A stretch of DNA of 64,000 nucleotides from Brevibacterium limosum (GCF_011617705.1 NZ_CP050154.1:1302001-1366000), one strand, 5' to 3'; counted from the stretch's first letter, positions 37,751 to 50,060 are shown. Made by a program: numbers and translations. Notes: generated from the letters alone by a model not told the origin.

Positions 37751-38734
37751 ATGGGAAAATACGTTCTGCGGCGGTTCATCAACTACTTCATCCTCGCGTT
37801 CATCGCGACGGTCACCGCCTACATCACTTCCAGCTCATTCATGGATCCGGCCGCGCGCTATCGGGGCCAGAATCCGCCACTGTCAGAGAATTCGATCCAG
37901 GCCATCCTCAATGGACACGGCACGAATCCCGATGTTCCCGTTCTCGAGCGCACCTGGAATTGGCTGACGAACATCTTCCTCCACGGTGATTTCGGTACGA
38001 CGGTACACAACTCCCCAGTGCTGCAGGAGATCCTCGTGCGTGCCGGCGTCAGCCTCAAGCTCCTGCTCATCGGTTCGATCATCGGAGCGATCCTCGGTGT
38101 CATCGTCGGCGTCTGGGGAGCCGTCAGACAATACAAAGCATCAGACCAGGTTGTGACGTACGCGTCCTACCTCATCATCGCCACTCCGACATTCGTCATC
38201 GGCGTGATCCTCATGATCATCGCCACCGGTTTCAACAATGCCCTCGGCACGACTCTCATCCGCTTCTCGGGTGACTATTCGGCGAATATCGACCCCGGGT
38301 TCATCCCGTGGTTCACCGACCAGTTATCGCATATGCTGTTGCCGACTCTGGCACTCGTGCTCATGGGTGCCGCGACCTACTCGCGTTACCAGCGTTCGGT
38401 CATGCTCGACGTCTTGGCATCGGATTTCATCCGGACCGCCCGGTCCAAGGGGCGCACCCGCAAAACCGCGCTGGTCAGGCACGGTGTGCGCGTCGCACTC
38501 ATCCCGATGTCGACTTACTTCGCCTACGCATTCGGCACTCTGGTTGCGGGGTCATCGATGCTCGAAGTCGTCTTCTCTTGGAACGGCATGGGCCAATTCA
38601 CCATCAACTCGATCCTGCAGTCCGATATCAATGCGGCCGCAGGTTCCGTCCTCTTCGTCGCAGTGCTCACGCTCTTGGCCTCGACCCTGTCCGAGGTGCT
38701 CTATGCCGCACTCGACCCGAGAGTGAGGATCTGA
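37751..38734 (+). CDS. Peptide ABC transporter permease (DppB/OppB type)
   Basis: First membrane subunit of a peptide importer. The 327-residue protein has about six spans and a large external loop after span 1 (SSSFMDPAARYRGQNPP). The cytoplasmic coupling motif DFIRTARSKGRTRKTALVRHG is followed by the VAGSSMLEVVFSWNGMGQ region usual in this family. The start lacks a clear ribosome binding site. The next permease follows after 1 nt. Peptide specificity is inferred from the family and from the binding protein at 41804. Confidence 0.92.
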   Translation: MGKYVLRRFINYFILAFIATVTAYITSSSFMDPAARYRGQNPPLSENSIQAILNGHGTNPDVPVLERTWNWLTNIFLHGDFGTTVHNSPVLQEILVRAGVSLKLLLIGSIIGAILGVIVGVWGAVRQYKASDQVVTYASYLIIATPTFVIGVILMIIATGFNNALGTTLIRFSGDYSANIDPGFIPWFTDQLSHMLLPTLALVLMGAATYSRYQRSVMLDVLASDFIRTARSKGRTRKTALVRHGVRVALIPMSTYFAYAFGTLVAGSSMLEVVFSWNGMGQFTINSILQSDINAAAGSVLFVAVLTLLASTLSEVLYAALDPRVRI

Positions 38735-38735
38735 C

Positions 38736-39653
38736 ATGGCAACAGATATCCCAATCTCCACAGAACCCGACACCGAGGTGGTGTCGAAACGCTCAAAGCC
38801 GACCTCTCGGACGGTGCTCATCTGGCGGCGTCTGCGCTCGACCCCACGTTTCTGGGTCGGCGGGATTCTGCTCGCATTCTTCGTCCTCTTCGCGCTGTTC
38901 GGGAATACGATCAACATCTACTCGCCGACTGACCAGGACGTCTTCGCCCTCAATGAAGGTCCGAGCGCCCAGCACTGGTTCGGTACAAACACGATCGGCC
39001 AGGACATCTACGCCCAGACAGTGGTCGGTCTTCAGAAGTCGCTGCTCATCGGCATCATCGCCGGACCGTGTGCGAGCATTCTGGCGGCCATCATCGGATC
39101 GACGGCAGGCTATTTCGGCGGTCGTGTCGAAACGATCATCGTGTGGTTCATCAACCTACTGCTCGTGCTGCCGTCCTTCTTCATCCTTGTGCTCATGGCA
39201 CCGCTGCTGCGGCAGCTGTCGTGGACGGCCATCGTCGTCTTCCTCGTGCTCTTCGGCTGGATGATCATGGCTCAAGTCGTGCGCAATCAGACCAAGGCGA
39301 TCAAGGACCGCGACTTCGTTCGAGCCGCCCGCTACATGGGAGTCTCGACTCCGAAGATCCTCAGCCGTCACATCATCCCCAACGTGGCATCGATCCTCAT
39401 CGTCGATGCGACTTTGGGTGTGGTCTCGGCGATCCTCGCCGAGACGTCTCTGAGCTATTTCAACCTGGGCATTCAGAAGCCCGACGTTTCGATCGGCACG
39501 CTGCTGGCCGAAGGCTCCGGTGCCGCTGCCACACGCCCCTGGCTGTTCGTCTTCCCCGCAGGTGTGCTCGTGCTCATGCTCTTCGCAATCAGTCTCATGG
39601 CCGATGCCCTGCGCGATGCGATCGATCCGACCTCAGGAGTCAACCGTGACTGA
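38736..39653 (+). CDS. Peptide ABC transporter permease (DppC/OppC type)
   Basis: Second membrane subunit, 305 residues. It has a cytoplasmic head and span 1 (FWVGGILLAFFVLFALFG), then HWFGTNTIGQDIYAQTVVG, typical of DppC proteins. The coupling motif is RDFVRAARYMGVSTPKILSRH. LAETSLSYFNLGIQKP is another family landmark. It pairs with the upstream permease, and its stop overlaps the start of the ATPase gene by 8 nt. Confidence 0.93.
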   Translation: MATDIPISTEPDTEVVSKRSKPTSRTVLIWRRLRSTPRFWVGGILLAFFVLFALFGNTINIYSPTDQDVFALNEGPSAQHWFGTNTIGQDIYAQTVVGLQKSLLIGIIAGPCASILAAIIGSTAGYFGGRVETIIVWFINLLLVLPSFFILVLMAPLLRQLSWTAIVVFLVLFGWMIMAQVVRNQTKAIKDRDFVRAARYMGVSTPKILSRHIIPNVASILIVDATLGVVSAILAETSLSYFNLGIQKPDVSIGTLLAEGSGAAATRPWLFVFPAGVLVLMLFAISLMADALRDAIDPTSGVNRD

Positions 39654-41751
39654 AACCCTCGACATCGATCGCAGATCCGCGACCGCGGCCGAACCCATCC
39701 TCGAGGTCAGAGACCTGACGGTGACCTTCCCGAACCCCAAGGGGGACGTCCGCGCCGTGCGTGGGGTCAATTACGAGGTCAGACCGGGCGAGTTCCTCGG
39801 CATCGTCGGCGAATCCGGTTCAGGCAAATCCGTGTCTTCGATGGCTGTGATGGGTCTGCTTCCCTCGACAGCTCAGATCGCGGGTTCTATCCGGTATCGC
39901 GGCCAGTCTCTGCTCGATATGGACGACCATCAGATGTCGAAGCTGCGCGGGCGTGAGATCGCCATGGTCTTCCAGGATCCGTTGTCGGCGCTTACCCCCG
40001 TCTATACGATCGGCGAACAGATCTCGGAAGGACTGATCATCCACGATCCGAGTCTGACAAAGGAAGCGGCGAACGACCGGGCGATCGAACTGCTGGGGAT
40101 CGTCGGCATCCCCGGGGCGGAGCGACGGGTGAAATCTTACCCGCACGAGTTCTCCGGAGGTATGCGGCAGCGAGCCATGATCGCTATTGCCATCGCCAAC
40201 GATCCGGACCTCATCATCGCCGACGAGCCGACGACCGCATTGGACGTGACGATCCAGGCTCAGATCCTCGACGTGCTGCAGAAAGCACGTGAGATCACCG
40301 GCGCCGCGATCGTCTTGATCACCCACGACCTCGGCGTCGTGGCCGGAAATGCCGATCGGATTGCAGTCATGTACGCCGGCCGCCTCGTCGAGACGGGGGG
40401 AGTGGAGCAGGTCTTCCACCGCCCGCAGATGCCGTATACAACAGGGTTGCTGCGCTCGGTGCCGAATCTGGCGACCGCGGGAACTCAACGCCTTGTTCCG
40501 CTTGAGGGCAAACCGCCCTCGCTGTCGAACCTGGCGCCGGGGTGCCCTTTCGCCCCTCGTTGCCCGATCGCTGTCGACAAGTGCCGGGAGGTCGAGCCCG
40601 ACCTCGTCGAACACGGGATCACAGGAGTGCAGGCTGCCTGCCATCGTGCTGATGAGATCGCCCGGGGTGATCTGTCAGCCAAAGACATCTACCCGCGCCC
40701 CGAGCCAGTGGCGACTCGGGTGAAGGACGATGCAGCACCGAACATCCTTGAAGTCACCGGTCTGCAGAAGCACTTTCCTCTGCTCAAGGGGGCAGTCTTC
40801 AAACGCCAGATCGGCACAGTGAAAGCCGTCGACGGAATCGACCTCGAAATCAAGGCTGGCCAGACGCTCGGCCTGGTCGGCGAATCCGGCTGCGGGAAGT
40901 CGACGACGATCGGTGAAGTGCTGGAGATGGTCGCTCCGCAGAAGGGCCGACTGATCATCAACGGCATCGATGTCGCGGACCTGAACAAGCGTGAACGTCT
41001 GGCCATGCGCAGAGACGTCCAGGTCGTCTTTCAGGATCCGATGGCCGCGATCGACCCGCGCCTGCCGGTCGGCGAAGTGATCGCCGAGCCGCTGACCGTG
41101 CACAGGGTGCCGGCCCAGGAGCGCCACGACAAGGTTGCCGAGATGCTCGAACTCGTCGGTCTCGACGCCTCGATGGCCGAACGCTATCCGCATGAGTTCT
41201 CCGGCGGTCAGCGTCAGCGCATCGGCATCGCCCGAGCCCTGGTGACGAACCCGAAGCTGCTCGTCCTCGACGAACCCGTCTCTGCTCTCGATGTCTCTGT
41301 CCAAGCAGGTGTCATCAATCTGCTCGAGGATCTGCGTGACAGTCTTGGGCTGTCTTACCTCTTCGTTGCTCACGACCTCGCAGTCGTGCGGCAGATTTCG
41401 GACTACGTCGCCGTGATGTACCTCGGTCGGATCGTCGAGTACGGCGAATCCGCTGCGCTCTACAGTCAGCCCCGACACCCGTATACGCGAGCGCTGATGT
41501 CAGCGATTCCGGTTCCGGACCCGGTCGTCGAACGCTCCAGAGAGCGCGTGCTGCTGTCCGGAGATCTGCCCAGCCCGACGGATGAGATCTCCGGATGCAA
41601 CTTCCGCACCCGATGCCCGCTCTTCGCTCTCCTGCCCGAGGCCGACCAGCAGCGGTGCAGAACCGACGACCCTCGGCCGCGTTCGGTGGAAGGCGGCCTC
41701 GTCGCCTGCCACCACTCAGAGCGGATCTCGGAACTCGAAGTTCAGAGCTGA
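39646..41751 (+). CDS. Fused double ATPase subunit of the peptide importer (DppD-DppF fusion)
   Basis: One 701-residue chain carries both ATPases. Domain 1 has [23 protein letters not shown] and [12 protein letters not shown]. Domain 2 has [28 protein letters not shown] and [12 protein letters not shown]. Each domain keeps the Opp/Dpp C-terminal cysteine motif ([15 protein letters not shown] and [11 protein letters not shown]...C), which binds Fe-S in related proteins. The GTG at 39646 has AGGAG before it and overlaps the permease stop. The fusion guarantees a 1:1 ATPase pair. Both sites look active. Confidence 0.95.
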   Translation: MTETLDIDRRSATAAEPILEVRDLTVTFPNPKGDVRAVRGVNYEVRPGEFLGIVGESGSGKSVSSMAVMGLLPSTAQIAGSIRYRGQSLLDMDDHQMSKLRGREIAMVFQDPLSALTPVYTIGEQISEGLIIHDPSLTKEAANDRAIELLGIVGIPGAERRVKSYPHEFSGGMRQRAMIAIAIANDPDLIIADEPTTALDVTIQAQILDVLQKAREITGAAIVLITHDLGVVAGNADRIAVMYAGRLVETGGVEQVFHRPQMPYTTGLLRSVPNLATAGTQRLVPLEGKPPSLSNLAPGCPFAPRCPIAVDKCREVEPDLVEHGITGVQAACHRADEIARGDLSAKDIYPRPEPVATRVKDDAAPNILEVTGLQKHFPLLKGAVFKRQIGTVKAVDGIDLEIKAGQTLGLVGESGCGKSTTIGEVLEMVAPQKGRLIINGIDVADLNKRERLAMRRDVQVVFQDPMAAIDPRLPVGEVIAEPLTVHRVPAQERHDKVAEMLELVGLDASMAERYPHEFSGGQRQRIGIARALVTNPKLLVLDEPVSALDVSVQAGVINLLEDLRDSLGLSYLFVAHDLAVVRQISDYVAVMYLGRIVEYGESAALYSQPRHPYTRALMSAIPVPDPVVERSRERVLLSGDLPSPTDEISGCNFRTRCPLFALLPEADQQRCRTDDPRPRSVEGGLVACHHSERISELEVQS

Positions 41752-41803
41752 ATACCACCCCTGATTCCACCTCGAGGAACACCACACTAGAAATGAGGAA
41801 CTC

Positions 41804-43501
41804 ATGAGAATGAGGAACAAGGCGACAATGATCGTCGCCGCGACTGCTGCGCTGGGCTTGGCACTGTCCGGTTGCCAGCAGGCGAACAAGGACTCCGGCG
41901 GAGTCGACAGCGGCAAGGCGGACAAGGAGATCTCCGGTCTGCCCAGTTCTGACTACCAGAAGGCCGGATACGACGAGGTCAAGGACGGCGGCACTCTGAC
42001 CTATCCGATGACCGAGATCCCCGCAAGCCTCAACTACTACCACGCCGACGGGGCACACGTGGACAACAACAATCTCTACGGAACCTCGCTGGGCGGACCG
42101 GTCAAGATCAAAGAGGACGGCACCTGGGAGGTCGACAAGAACTATGCCGAGAGCGTCGAGATCGCCAGCGAGGATCCTCTCGTCATCGACGTGAAACTCA
42201 ACAAGGACGCCGTCTGGGAAGACGGCACGCCGATCGACGTCGACGACTACAAAGCGTTCTGGAAGACGCAGAACGGTGAGAACAAAGAGTTCGAGGTCGC
42301 TTCGACCAAGGGGTATGAGGACATCGAGAAGATCGAGTCCGGCAAGGACAAGCACGAGGTCAAGGTCACCTTCAAGACTCCGAACATCGACTGGCCGAAC
42401 TACATCGCCGCACCCGTGCCGAATGAGATCGCCGAGGACGCCGACACCTTCAACAAGGACTACACGAAGAAGGTCCTGCCCTCGAACGGCCCGTTCAAGG
42501 CTGACAAGGTCGACACGAAGTCCGGCGTCATCATCATGGTCAGGAACGACAAATGGTGGGGCCAGGAACCCAAGCTCGACAAGGTGATCTTCAAGGTCGT
42601 CTCCCAGGCTCAGCAGGCCCAGGCCTATGCGAACAAGGAGATCGACCTCGTCGATGTCGGCACCGATGGCGACTCCTACAAGACCGCCGGCAAGCGCGAA
42701 GACGGTGAGATCTATAAGTCTCAGGGCATGCAGTGGACTCATGTGACGATGAACGCAGAGAAGGGTGCGCTCAAGGAGCAGGAGGTCCGTGACGCGATCG
42801 GACACGCGATCAACCGTGAAGCCATTGCGCAGGCGGCCATCGGACCGGTCGAAGCGCCCGTGACCCTGGTCAACAACGTCACCTTCATGCCCGGACAGGA
42901 AGGCTACCAGGACAACACCGACGGCAGCCTCGACTTCGACCAGGATGCTGCGAAGAAGATCCTCGACGACGCCGGCTGGACCGAAGGCGACGGGGGAGTG
43001 CGTGAGAAGGACGGTGAGAAGCTGCAGTTCAAGATCGTCGTTCCCGCCGACACCGCGTCGAACGCGCAGCGTGCCGAACAGATCATGAAGGACCTCAACG
43101 AGGTCGGCTTCAAGATTGAAATCGAGACTGTGCCTGTGGCCGCGTACTTCGCTGATCACGTGCTCAACGGCAACTTCGACATGGCGACCTTCACCTGGGA
43201 GGGAACGGCATTCCCGATCTCCTCGGGTTCGAACCTGTTCTACCCGGCGGATTCGGAGCAGAACCACTCGAAGATCTCCAGTGACGCGATAGGTGAGAAG
43301 TTCAAGGCCGCAACGAAGACGCTCGATCCGGCAGAGGCCAAGAAACTGGCGAACGAAGGCGATGCCGAGGTGCTCAAACTCAAACCGCTCATCCCCTTCT
43401 ACCCGACACCGTACGTATGGGGCGTCAGGGATGACGTCCTCAACCTCGGCCCGCGTCAGCTCGAAACGCCTGACTGGACAGAGATCGGCTTCAAGAAGTG
43501 A
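41804..43501 (+). CDS. Peptide-binding lipoprotein of the ABC importer (family 5)
   Basis: The extracytoplasmic solute-binding subunit, 565 residues. A lipoprotein signal (MRMRNKATMIVAATAALGLA then LSGCQQ, Cys 25) anchors it to the membrane. The mature chain has a Lys/Asp-rich linker and the family-5 fold, with NYYHADGAHVDNNNLYGTSL-like early region, VWEDGTPIDVDDYKAFW and REAIAQAAIGP. No dipeptide- or nickel-specific motif is evident. It closes the importer operon and is followed by a strong terminator. Confidence 0.93.
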   Translation: MRMRNKATMIVAATAALGLALSGCQQANKDSGGVDSGKADKEISGLPSSDYQKAGYDEVKDGGTLTYPMTEIPASLNYYHADGAHVDNNNLYGTSLGGPVKIKEDGTWEVDKNYAESVEIASEDPLVIDVKLNKDAVWEDGTPIDVDDYKAFWKTQNGENKEFEVASTKGYEDIEKIESGKDKHEVKVTFKTPNIDWPNYIAAPVPNEIAEDADTFNKDYTKKVLPSNGPFKADKVDTKSGVIIMVRNDKWWGQEPKLDKVIFKVVSQAQQAQAYANKEIDLVDVGTDGDSYKTAGKREDGEIYKSQGMQWTHVTMNAEKGALKEQEVRDAIGHAINREAIAQAAIGPVEAPVTLVNNVTFMPGQEGYQDNTDGSLDFDQDAAKKILDDAGWTEGDGGVREKDGEKLQFKIVVPADTASNAQRAEQIMKDLNEVGFKIEIETVPVAAYFADHVLNGNFDMATFTWEGTAFPISSGSNLFYPADSEQNHSKISSDAIGEKFKAATKTLDPAEAKKLANEGDAEVLKLKPLIPFYPTPYVWGVRDDVLNLGPRQLETPDWTEIGFKK

Positions 43502-43532
43502 TTCAGTGATCGATTGAAGTCATCCGAGACTG

Positions 43533-43580
43533 CCGGCCCCGTGGGTTCACGTTCCCCACGGGGCCGGTCCTTGTCCTTTT
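43533..43580 (+). terminator. Rho-independent terminator of the importer operon
   Basis: A 13-bp perfect GC-rich stem (CCGGCCCCGTGGG/CCCACGGGGCCGG) has a 9-nt loop and is followed by T-rich TCCTTGTCCTTTT. Confidence 0.9.
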
Positions 43581-43652
43581 GTCTTAGATCTCGACAGAAT
43601 GCGCCGGTGCGACATGGACACTCGTCTCGCCCTTCTGATATCTGAGTCGGGA

Positions 43653-44234
43653 TCAGATAAGTCCGATCGACACCAGCAGCACGAGCACCAGAGTCACACC
43701 GATGACGCCGAGGCTCCACCGAGTGCTGACCTCCTCGGCACCGCCGGACGGGCCGTTTCGCACTGCCGTTCCAGGAGCATCGGCCTGAGTCTGCTCCCAT
43801 CGGCGCAGCACTTCGAACGCCGGATGATTGGCCAGAGACTCCGGTCGAGTTCCGCCGGTCAGTCCCGAATCGATCTTCCTTCGCGGCATTCCGGGAGCGT
43901 TCCACGGTCGAATGGTGCGCGCAGCCCCGCCCGGCGAAACTGCTTCGATCGTCACGACCGAACCCAACCGGATATCACGGATACGGGTGAAGGGCACCGT
44001 CGTCGTGCGCAGGATCTCCCGGACCTCGATCTCGTCGGTTGCGACGATGAGCGCCGGCCGCCAGAGAATGACGAATGCGACCCAGCCGATGAGCAGAAGA
44101 GCGGGTCCGAAGCGGCCGACGGTATCCCACGCGCCGCGCAGAAGCGCGTCACCGAGGAGGAAAGCGAGGAAGGCCCACACGATGACCGTGATGATGGGGC
44201 CGCTGCGTTGTCTCAGGATGATCGGTGCACTCAC
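43653..44234 (-). CDS. PH-domain membrane protein
   Basis: The 193-residue protein has two N-terminal spans (ITVIVWAFLAFLLGDALL and FGPALLLIGWVAFVILW). A bacterial PH-like domain follows (ALIVATDEIEVREILRTTTVPFTRIRDIRLGS-type strand pattern), and then a polar stretch and a C-terminal span (LGVIGVTLVLVLLVSIGLI). It starts at GTG 44232-44234 with a leaderless-type promoter. Function unknown, as for most such proteins. Confidence 0.78.
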   Translation of the reverse strand: MSAPIILRQRSGPIITVIVWAFLAFLLGDALLRGAWDTVGRFGPALLLIGWVAFVILWRPALIVATDEIEVREILRTTTVPFTRIRDIRLGSVVTIEAVSPGGAARTIRPWNAPGMPRRKIDSGLTGGTRPESLANHPAFEVLRRWEQTQADAPGTAVRNGPSGGAEEVSTRWSLGVIGVTLVLVLLVSIGLI

Positions 44235-44240
44235 CCGCCC

Positions 44241-44246
44241 AGCCTA
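44241..44246 (-). promoter_or_regulatory. Leaderless -10 box of the PH-domain gene
   Basis: TAGGCT, then GGGCGG, then the GTG start; 6-nt spacing, matching the orn promoter almost base for base. Confidence 0.5.
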
Positions 44247-44288
44247 TCGGCTCTAGGATGTAGGTCACACGAGTCCAGGAGGGAAAGC

Positions 44289-45230
44289 ATGCGCATCGTC
44301 GTTCTCGATGACTATCAGCAGGTGGCAGCGGAGTTCGCGGACTGGAGCGGCCTCGACGCCGACGTCGAGTACGTGTCCCGTCCCATCGTCGACGATGCTG
44401 ACCTGGTCAAGGTCCTCATCGGCGCCGAGGTGGTTGTGGCGATGCGTGAGAGAACCGCCTTCACCGCCGGTCGGCTGGCACAGCTGCCGGACCTGCGTCT
44501 GCTCGTGACCACGGGAAGAGTCAACGCCTCCATCGACGTCGAGGCGGCACGGTCGCAGGGGATCATGGTCTGCGGAACCGAGTCGACCACCTCGGCGACA
44601 CCGGAGCTGACCTGGGGGCTCATCCTCTCGGTCCTGCGCAGCATCCCGGTCGAGGACGCCGCCGTCCGAGGCGGCGGGTGGCAGTCGACGGTCGGGGGAG
44701 ATCTCGATGGGCACCGCCTCGGCGTGGTCGGTCTGGGGCGTTTGGGAACGAAGGTGTCTCGGGTCGGTGCGGCATTCGGAATGGAGGTCGTGGCGTGGAG
44801 CCAGAACCTCGATCCCGAACGGGCCGAGAGCCTGGGCGTGCGCGCGGTGAACAAGGACGAGCTGTTCTCCACCGCGGACGTGGTCACGATCCACTACAAA
44901 CTGAGCGAACGCAGCCGGGGGCTCGTCGGAGCTGCGGAGCTCGAGGCGATGAAGCCCGGCAGCATCCTCGTCAACACCTCCCGCGCGGGACTCGTCGACA
45001 CCGATGCCCTCATCACCGTGCTGGAGGCAGGCGGGATCCGGGGCGCGGGAGTCGACGTCCACGACGAAGAGCCTCTGCCTGTCGATCATCGGCTGCGCAG
45101 CACGCCGCGGACCGTGCTCACCCCGCACCTGGGCTATGTCACCGAGGACACGTATCGGATCTTCTTCGCTCAGGCGGTCGAGGACATCGCCGCCTGGACC
45201 GCAGGAGAGCCGATCCGCGTCCTCGGCTGA
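44289..45230 (+). CDS. D-2-hydroxyacid dehydrogenase, possible partner of benzoylformate decarboxylase
   Basis: The 313-residue NAD-dependent dehydrogenase has VGLGRLGTKVSRVG (Rossmann loop), NTSRAGLVDTDAL (Arg), DVHDEEPLPVDHRL (Glu) and LTPHLGYVTEDTY (His). GGAGGGAAAG precedes the ATG at 44289. The gene lies 147 bp upstream of benzoylformate decarboxylase in the same direction, so it may act on mandelate, phenyllactate or a related 2-hydroxy acid. That link is inference from position only. Confidence 0.88.
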   Translation: MRIVVLDDYQQVAAEFADWSGLDADVEYVSRPIVDDADLVKVLIGAEVVVAMRERTAFTAGRLAQLPDLRLLVTTGRVNASIDVEAARSQGIMVCGTESTTSATPELTWGLILSVLRSIPVEDAAVRGGGWQSTVGGDLDGHRLGVVGLGRLGTKVSRVGAAFGMEVVAWSQNLDPERAESLGVRAVNKDELFSTADVVTIHYKLSERSRGLVGAAELEAMKPGSILVNTSRAGLVDTDALITVLEAGGIRGAGVDVHDEEPLPVDHRLRSTPRTVLTPHLGYVTEDTYRIFFAQAVEDIAAWTAGEPIRVLG

Positions 45231-45377
45231 GCCGTCTCACCCGCGACGGTCGTGATCGTCGGTTCGGCCGACCGCAGTCGCTCCCAATCCGTATCAACAG
45301 CTATGGTGAGGTGAGAGGGGCGCCACACCCGCATCGCCCCTCAGCGACAGCGCAACACGAACGAAGGCAGATGCACT

Positions 45378-47015
45378 ATGGCTGAAGAGTCCGACGGTGA
45401 GAAGACAGTCCTCGACGCGAGTCTGGAGGTCTTCCGTGCCCATGGGATGACGACGATCTTCGGGAACCCGGGCTCGAACGAGCTGCCGTTCCTCGCCGGC
45501 CTCGGGGATGACTTCCGGTTCATCCTCGGTCTGCACGAGCAGGCCGTCGTCGGTATGGCCGAAGGATACGCACGGGCCACGGGGCGGCCGGCGCTGATCA
45601 ATCTGCACGCCGCCTCGGGGTCGGGCAATGGGATGGGCGCCTTGACGAACGCTCACTACGGCCACGTTCCGCTGGTCGTCCTCGCCGGTCAGCAGGTGCG
45701 TCGAACCGTGGGCCAGGAGACGATGCTGGCCAACGTCGATGCCTCGATGCTGCCCGCCCCGCTGGTGAAGTACTCGCACGAGCCGCTGTCGGCCACCGAC
45801 GTGCCGCGCACACTGTCACAGGCGGCATTCGAAGCCGTGACGCAGCCGAGTGGTCCCGTGTATGTGTCGGTCCCGCTCGACGACTGGGACCAGCCGGCCC
45901 TTGCCGACGACGAGCTGTTGACGCAGCGTTCGGTGACGACGGCGGGGACGATGTCGGAGTCGCTGCGCCGCGAACTCGCCGCGGTCCTCGACGGTGCACG
46001 GAACCCGGCGCTCGTCCTCGGGCCTCAGGTCGATGCCGCCGCAGTCGATGATCCGACGGTGTTCGACGATGCGGTGGTGTTGGCCGAACGCATCGGCGCC
46101 TCCGTCTATGTCGCTCCCTCACCGACGCGGTGCCCGTTCCCGACGACCCACCCGAACTTCGACGGCGTCCTGGTTCCGGGAATCAGATCAGTGCGTGACC
46201 GGCTGTCCGGCCATGACGCGGTCCTCGTCATGGGAGCCGCCACGTTCCGGTACCACCGCTGGGAACCGGCGAACTACCTGGAGCCGGGCACCGAGGTCAT
46301 CCAGATCACCCAGGATCCGCGGGAGGCCACGCGGGCGCCGTTCGGTCGCGCCGTCATCGCGGATGTCGCCACCGCGATCGCCGACCTGGCGGAGGCGACC
46401 ACGGATCGAGGAACTCGCCGAGGCGACCGCGGGTCACGAGTCGTCACCGCCCATCCGCGCTCGGAGCGGGGTATGGCCGGCGCCGAGGTGCTCGAAGTCC
46501 TCAACGATCACGTCGACGGCAGCATCGTCTACGTCAATGAGACGACCACCCTCGACCTCGACTACCTCGAGCGGATCGTCATCGACAGGCCCGGAATGTA
46601 TCACTTCCCGGCCTCGGGAGGACTGGGATTCGGGCTGCCCGTCGCTCTCGGTTTGGCCATCGGCGACCCCGAGAAGACCGTTGTCGCCACTGTCGGCGAC
46701 GGTTCCGCGAACTACGGACTCACCGCTCTGTACACGGCGGCTCAGTTGGGCACGAGGACGATCTTCGTCATCGTCAACAACTCCGGCTACGGTGCGCTCT
46801 CCGGATTCGCCGAGCGCATGGGAGTTCCTGACACCCCGGGACTGACCTTGGGCACGATCGATTTCGTCTCCTTGGCCCAGGGGTACGGTGTCCCGGCCAG
46901 CAGGACGACGACTCGCGAGGAATTCGACGCCGCCTACCGAGAGGCGCTGCAGGCAGACGGACCGGTGCTCATCGACGCCGTCGTCCTCGGCGCCGGAGGG
47001 CAGCCGGTGGAGTGA
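45378..47015 (+). CDS. mdlC: Benzoylformate decarboxylase (ThDP-dependent)
   Basis: The 545-residue protein resembles Pseudomonas putida MdlC throughout. The residues that define that enzyme can be placed: Ser 33 in FGNPGSNELPF, Glu 54 in LHEQAVVG, His 77 in NLHAASGSGN and His 293 in TFRYHRWEP. The ThDP motif is GDGSANYGLTALYTAAQLGT. It converts benzoylformate to benzaldehyde and CO2 in the mandelate pathway. A charged insert (TTDRGTRRGDRGSR) lies in the linker before the third domain. Other mandelate genes are not in the window. A perfect stem-loop follows. Confidence 0.88.
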   Translation: MAEESDGEKTVLDASLEVFRAHGMTTIFGNPGSNELPFLAGLGDDFRFILGLHEQAVVGMAEGYARATGRPALINLHAASGSGNGMGALTNAHYGHVPLVVLAGQQVRRTVGQETMLANVDASMLPAPLVKYSHEPLSATDVPRTLSQAAFEAVTQPSGPVYVSVPLDDWDQPALADDELLTQRSVTTAGTMSESLRRELAAVLDGARNPALVLGPQVDAAAVDDPTVFDDAVVLAERIGASVYVAPSPTRCPFPTTHPNFDGVLVPGIRSVRDRLSGHDAVLVMGAATFRYHRWEPANYLEPGTEVIQITQDPREATRAPFGRAVIADVATAIADLAEATTDRGTRRGDRGSRVVTAHPRSERGMAGAEVLEVLNDHVDGSIVYVNETTTLDLDYLERIVIDRPGMYHFPASGGLGFGLPVALGLAIGDPEKTVVATVGDGSANYGLTALYTAAQLGTRTIFVIVNNSGYGALSGFAERMGVPDTPGLTLGTIDFVSLAQGYGVPASRTTTREEFDAAYREALQADGPVLIDAVVLGAGGQPVE

Positions 47016-47047
47016 TCTGCCGGCGCAGGGAACTGTGACCGGAGACG

Positions 47048-47089
47048 GACGAAGCCGCCGGAGAGTCGGAACTCTCCGGCGGCTTCGTC
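47048..47089. terminator. Bidirectional stem-loop between mdlC and the aldo/keto reductase gene
   Basis: A perfect 19-bp stem (GACGAAGCCGCCGGAGAGT and complement) with a 4-nt loop lies between convergent genes. There is no T-run. Confidence 0.8.
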
Positions 47090-47155
47090 GCTGCTCGGCA
47101 GACCCGGGCGGGGAGGGCCGCCTCGGCGAGGTCTCAGGTCAGCCTGACGATGGGA

Positions 47156-48070
<915 letters not shown>

Positions 48071-48197
48071 CTATAACGTCACCAGAGCCCGGAGCATTCC
48101 ACGCACTCTCTGCGCCACTCATCTGAGGAGGGACTGGATGAGTAGGGACTGGGGGAGTGGGAACTGGGGTGAGGACGGGCTGGGGCCGGCTTGACGA

Positions 48198-49568
<1,371 letters not shown>

Positions 49569-49703
49569 CGGAGTCCTCCTCGGGGCGGGTCAATCGGCAG
49601 ATTCGGATCGAGCGACGGCCACGAGTCGCCGTAGACTTGTGACGCAGATCGCAGAATGAGAAATCGACGCCGGACATCAGCGCCGGAGATGAAAGGGACA
49701 GGC

Positions 49704-49937
49704 ATGGGCAAAGCAGAGCAGATTCTCGCCGGCCTCGGCGGTGCCGACAACATCGACGACATCGAAGCGTGCATCACCCGACTGCGCGTCGAGGTCGACG
49801 ACGACTCCCTCGTCAATGAGCAGGCGCTGACCGCTGCCGGTGCATTCGGCGTCGTGGTCCGGGGAAGCGCGGTCCAGGTCGTCGTCGGTCCTGAGGCCGA
49901 CAACCTCGTCGATGACATCGAAGACCTCATGGGCTGA
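49704..49937 (+). CDS. PTS EIIB protein
   Basis: A 77-residue single-domain EIIB. The phosphorylated cysteine lies in DIEACITRLRVEV, followed by ALTAAGAFGVVVRGSAVQVVVG, standard for the glucose family. The ATG at 49704 follows AAAGGGACA. It is divergent from EIIC (135 bp apart) and 123 bp upstream of EIIA, so the intergenic region may coordinate all three. Confidence 0.92.
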   Translation: MGKAEQILAGLGGADNIDDIEACITRLRVEVDDDSLVNEQALTAAGAFGVVVRGSAVQVVVGPEADNLVDDIEDLMG

Positions 49938-50060
49938 GTCACGTCTTCGTCTCCTCTGCTCGCCGGTGAGCATCTGCTGGTCGACAGTGAGCCTTGTCTG
50001 TAGTCTGAGGTCAGTCTAGGCGAAATGCTTCTGATTTTGGAGAAAGGCGGCCTGCTGGCT

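Noticed and set aside
41315..43267. A 650-residue minus-strand frame opposite the ATPase and binding-protein genes
   Set aside because: Repeated Val/Leu/Asp/His shadow composition, no motif, and both sense genes are secure.
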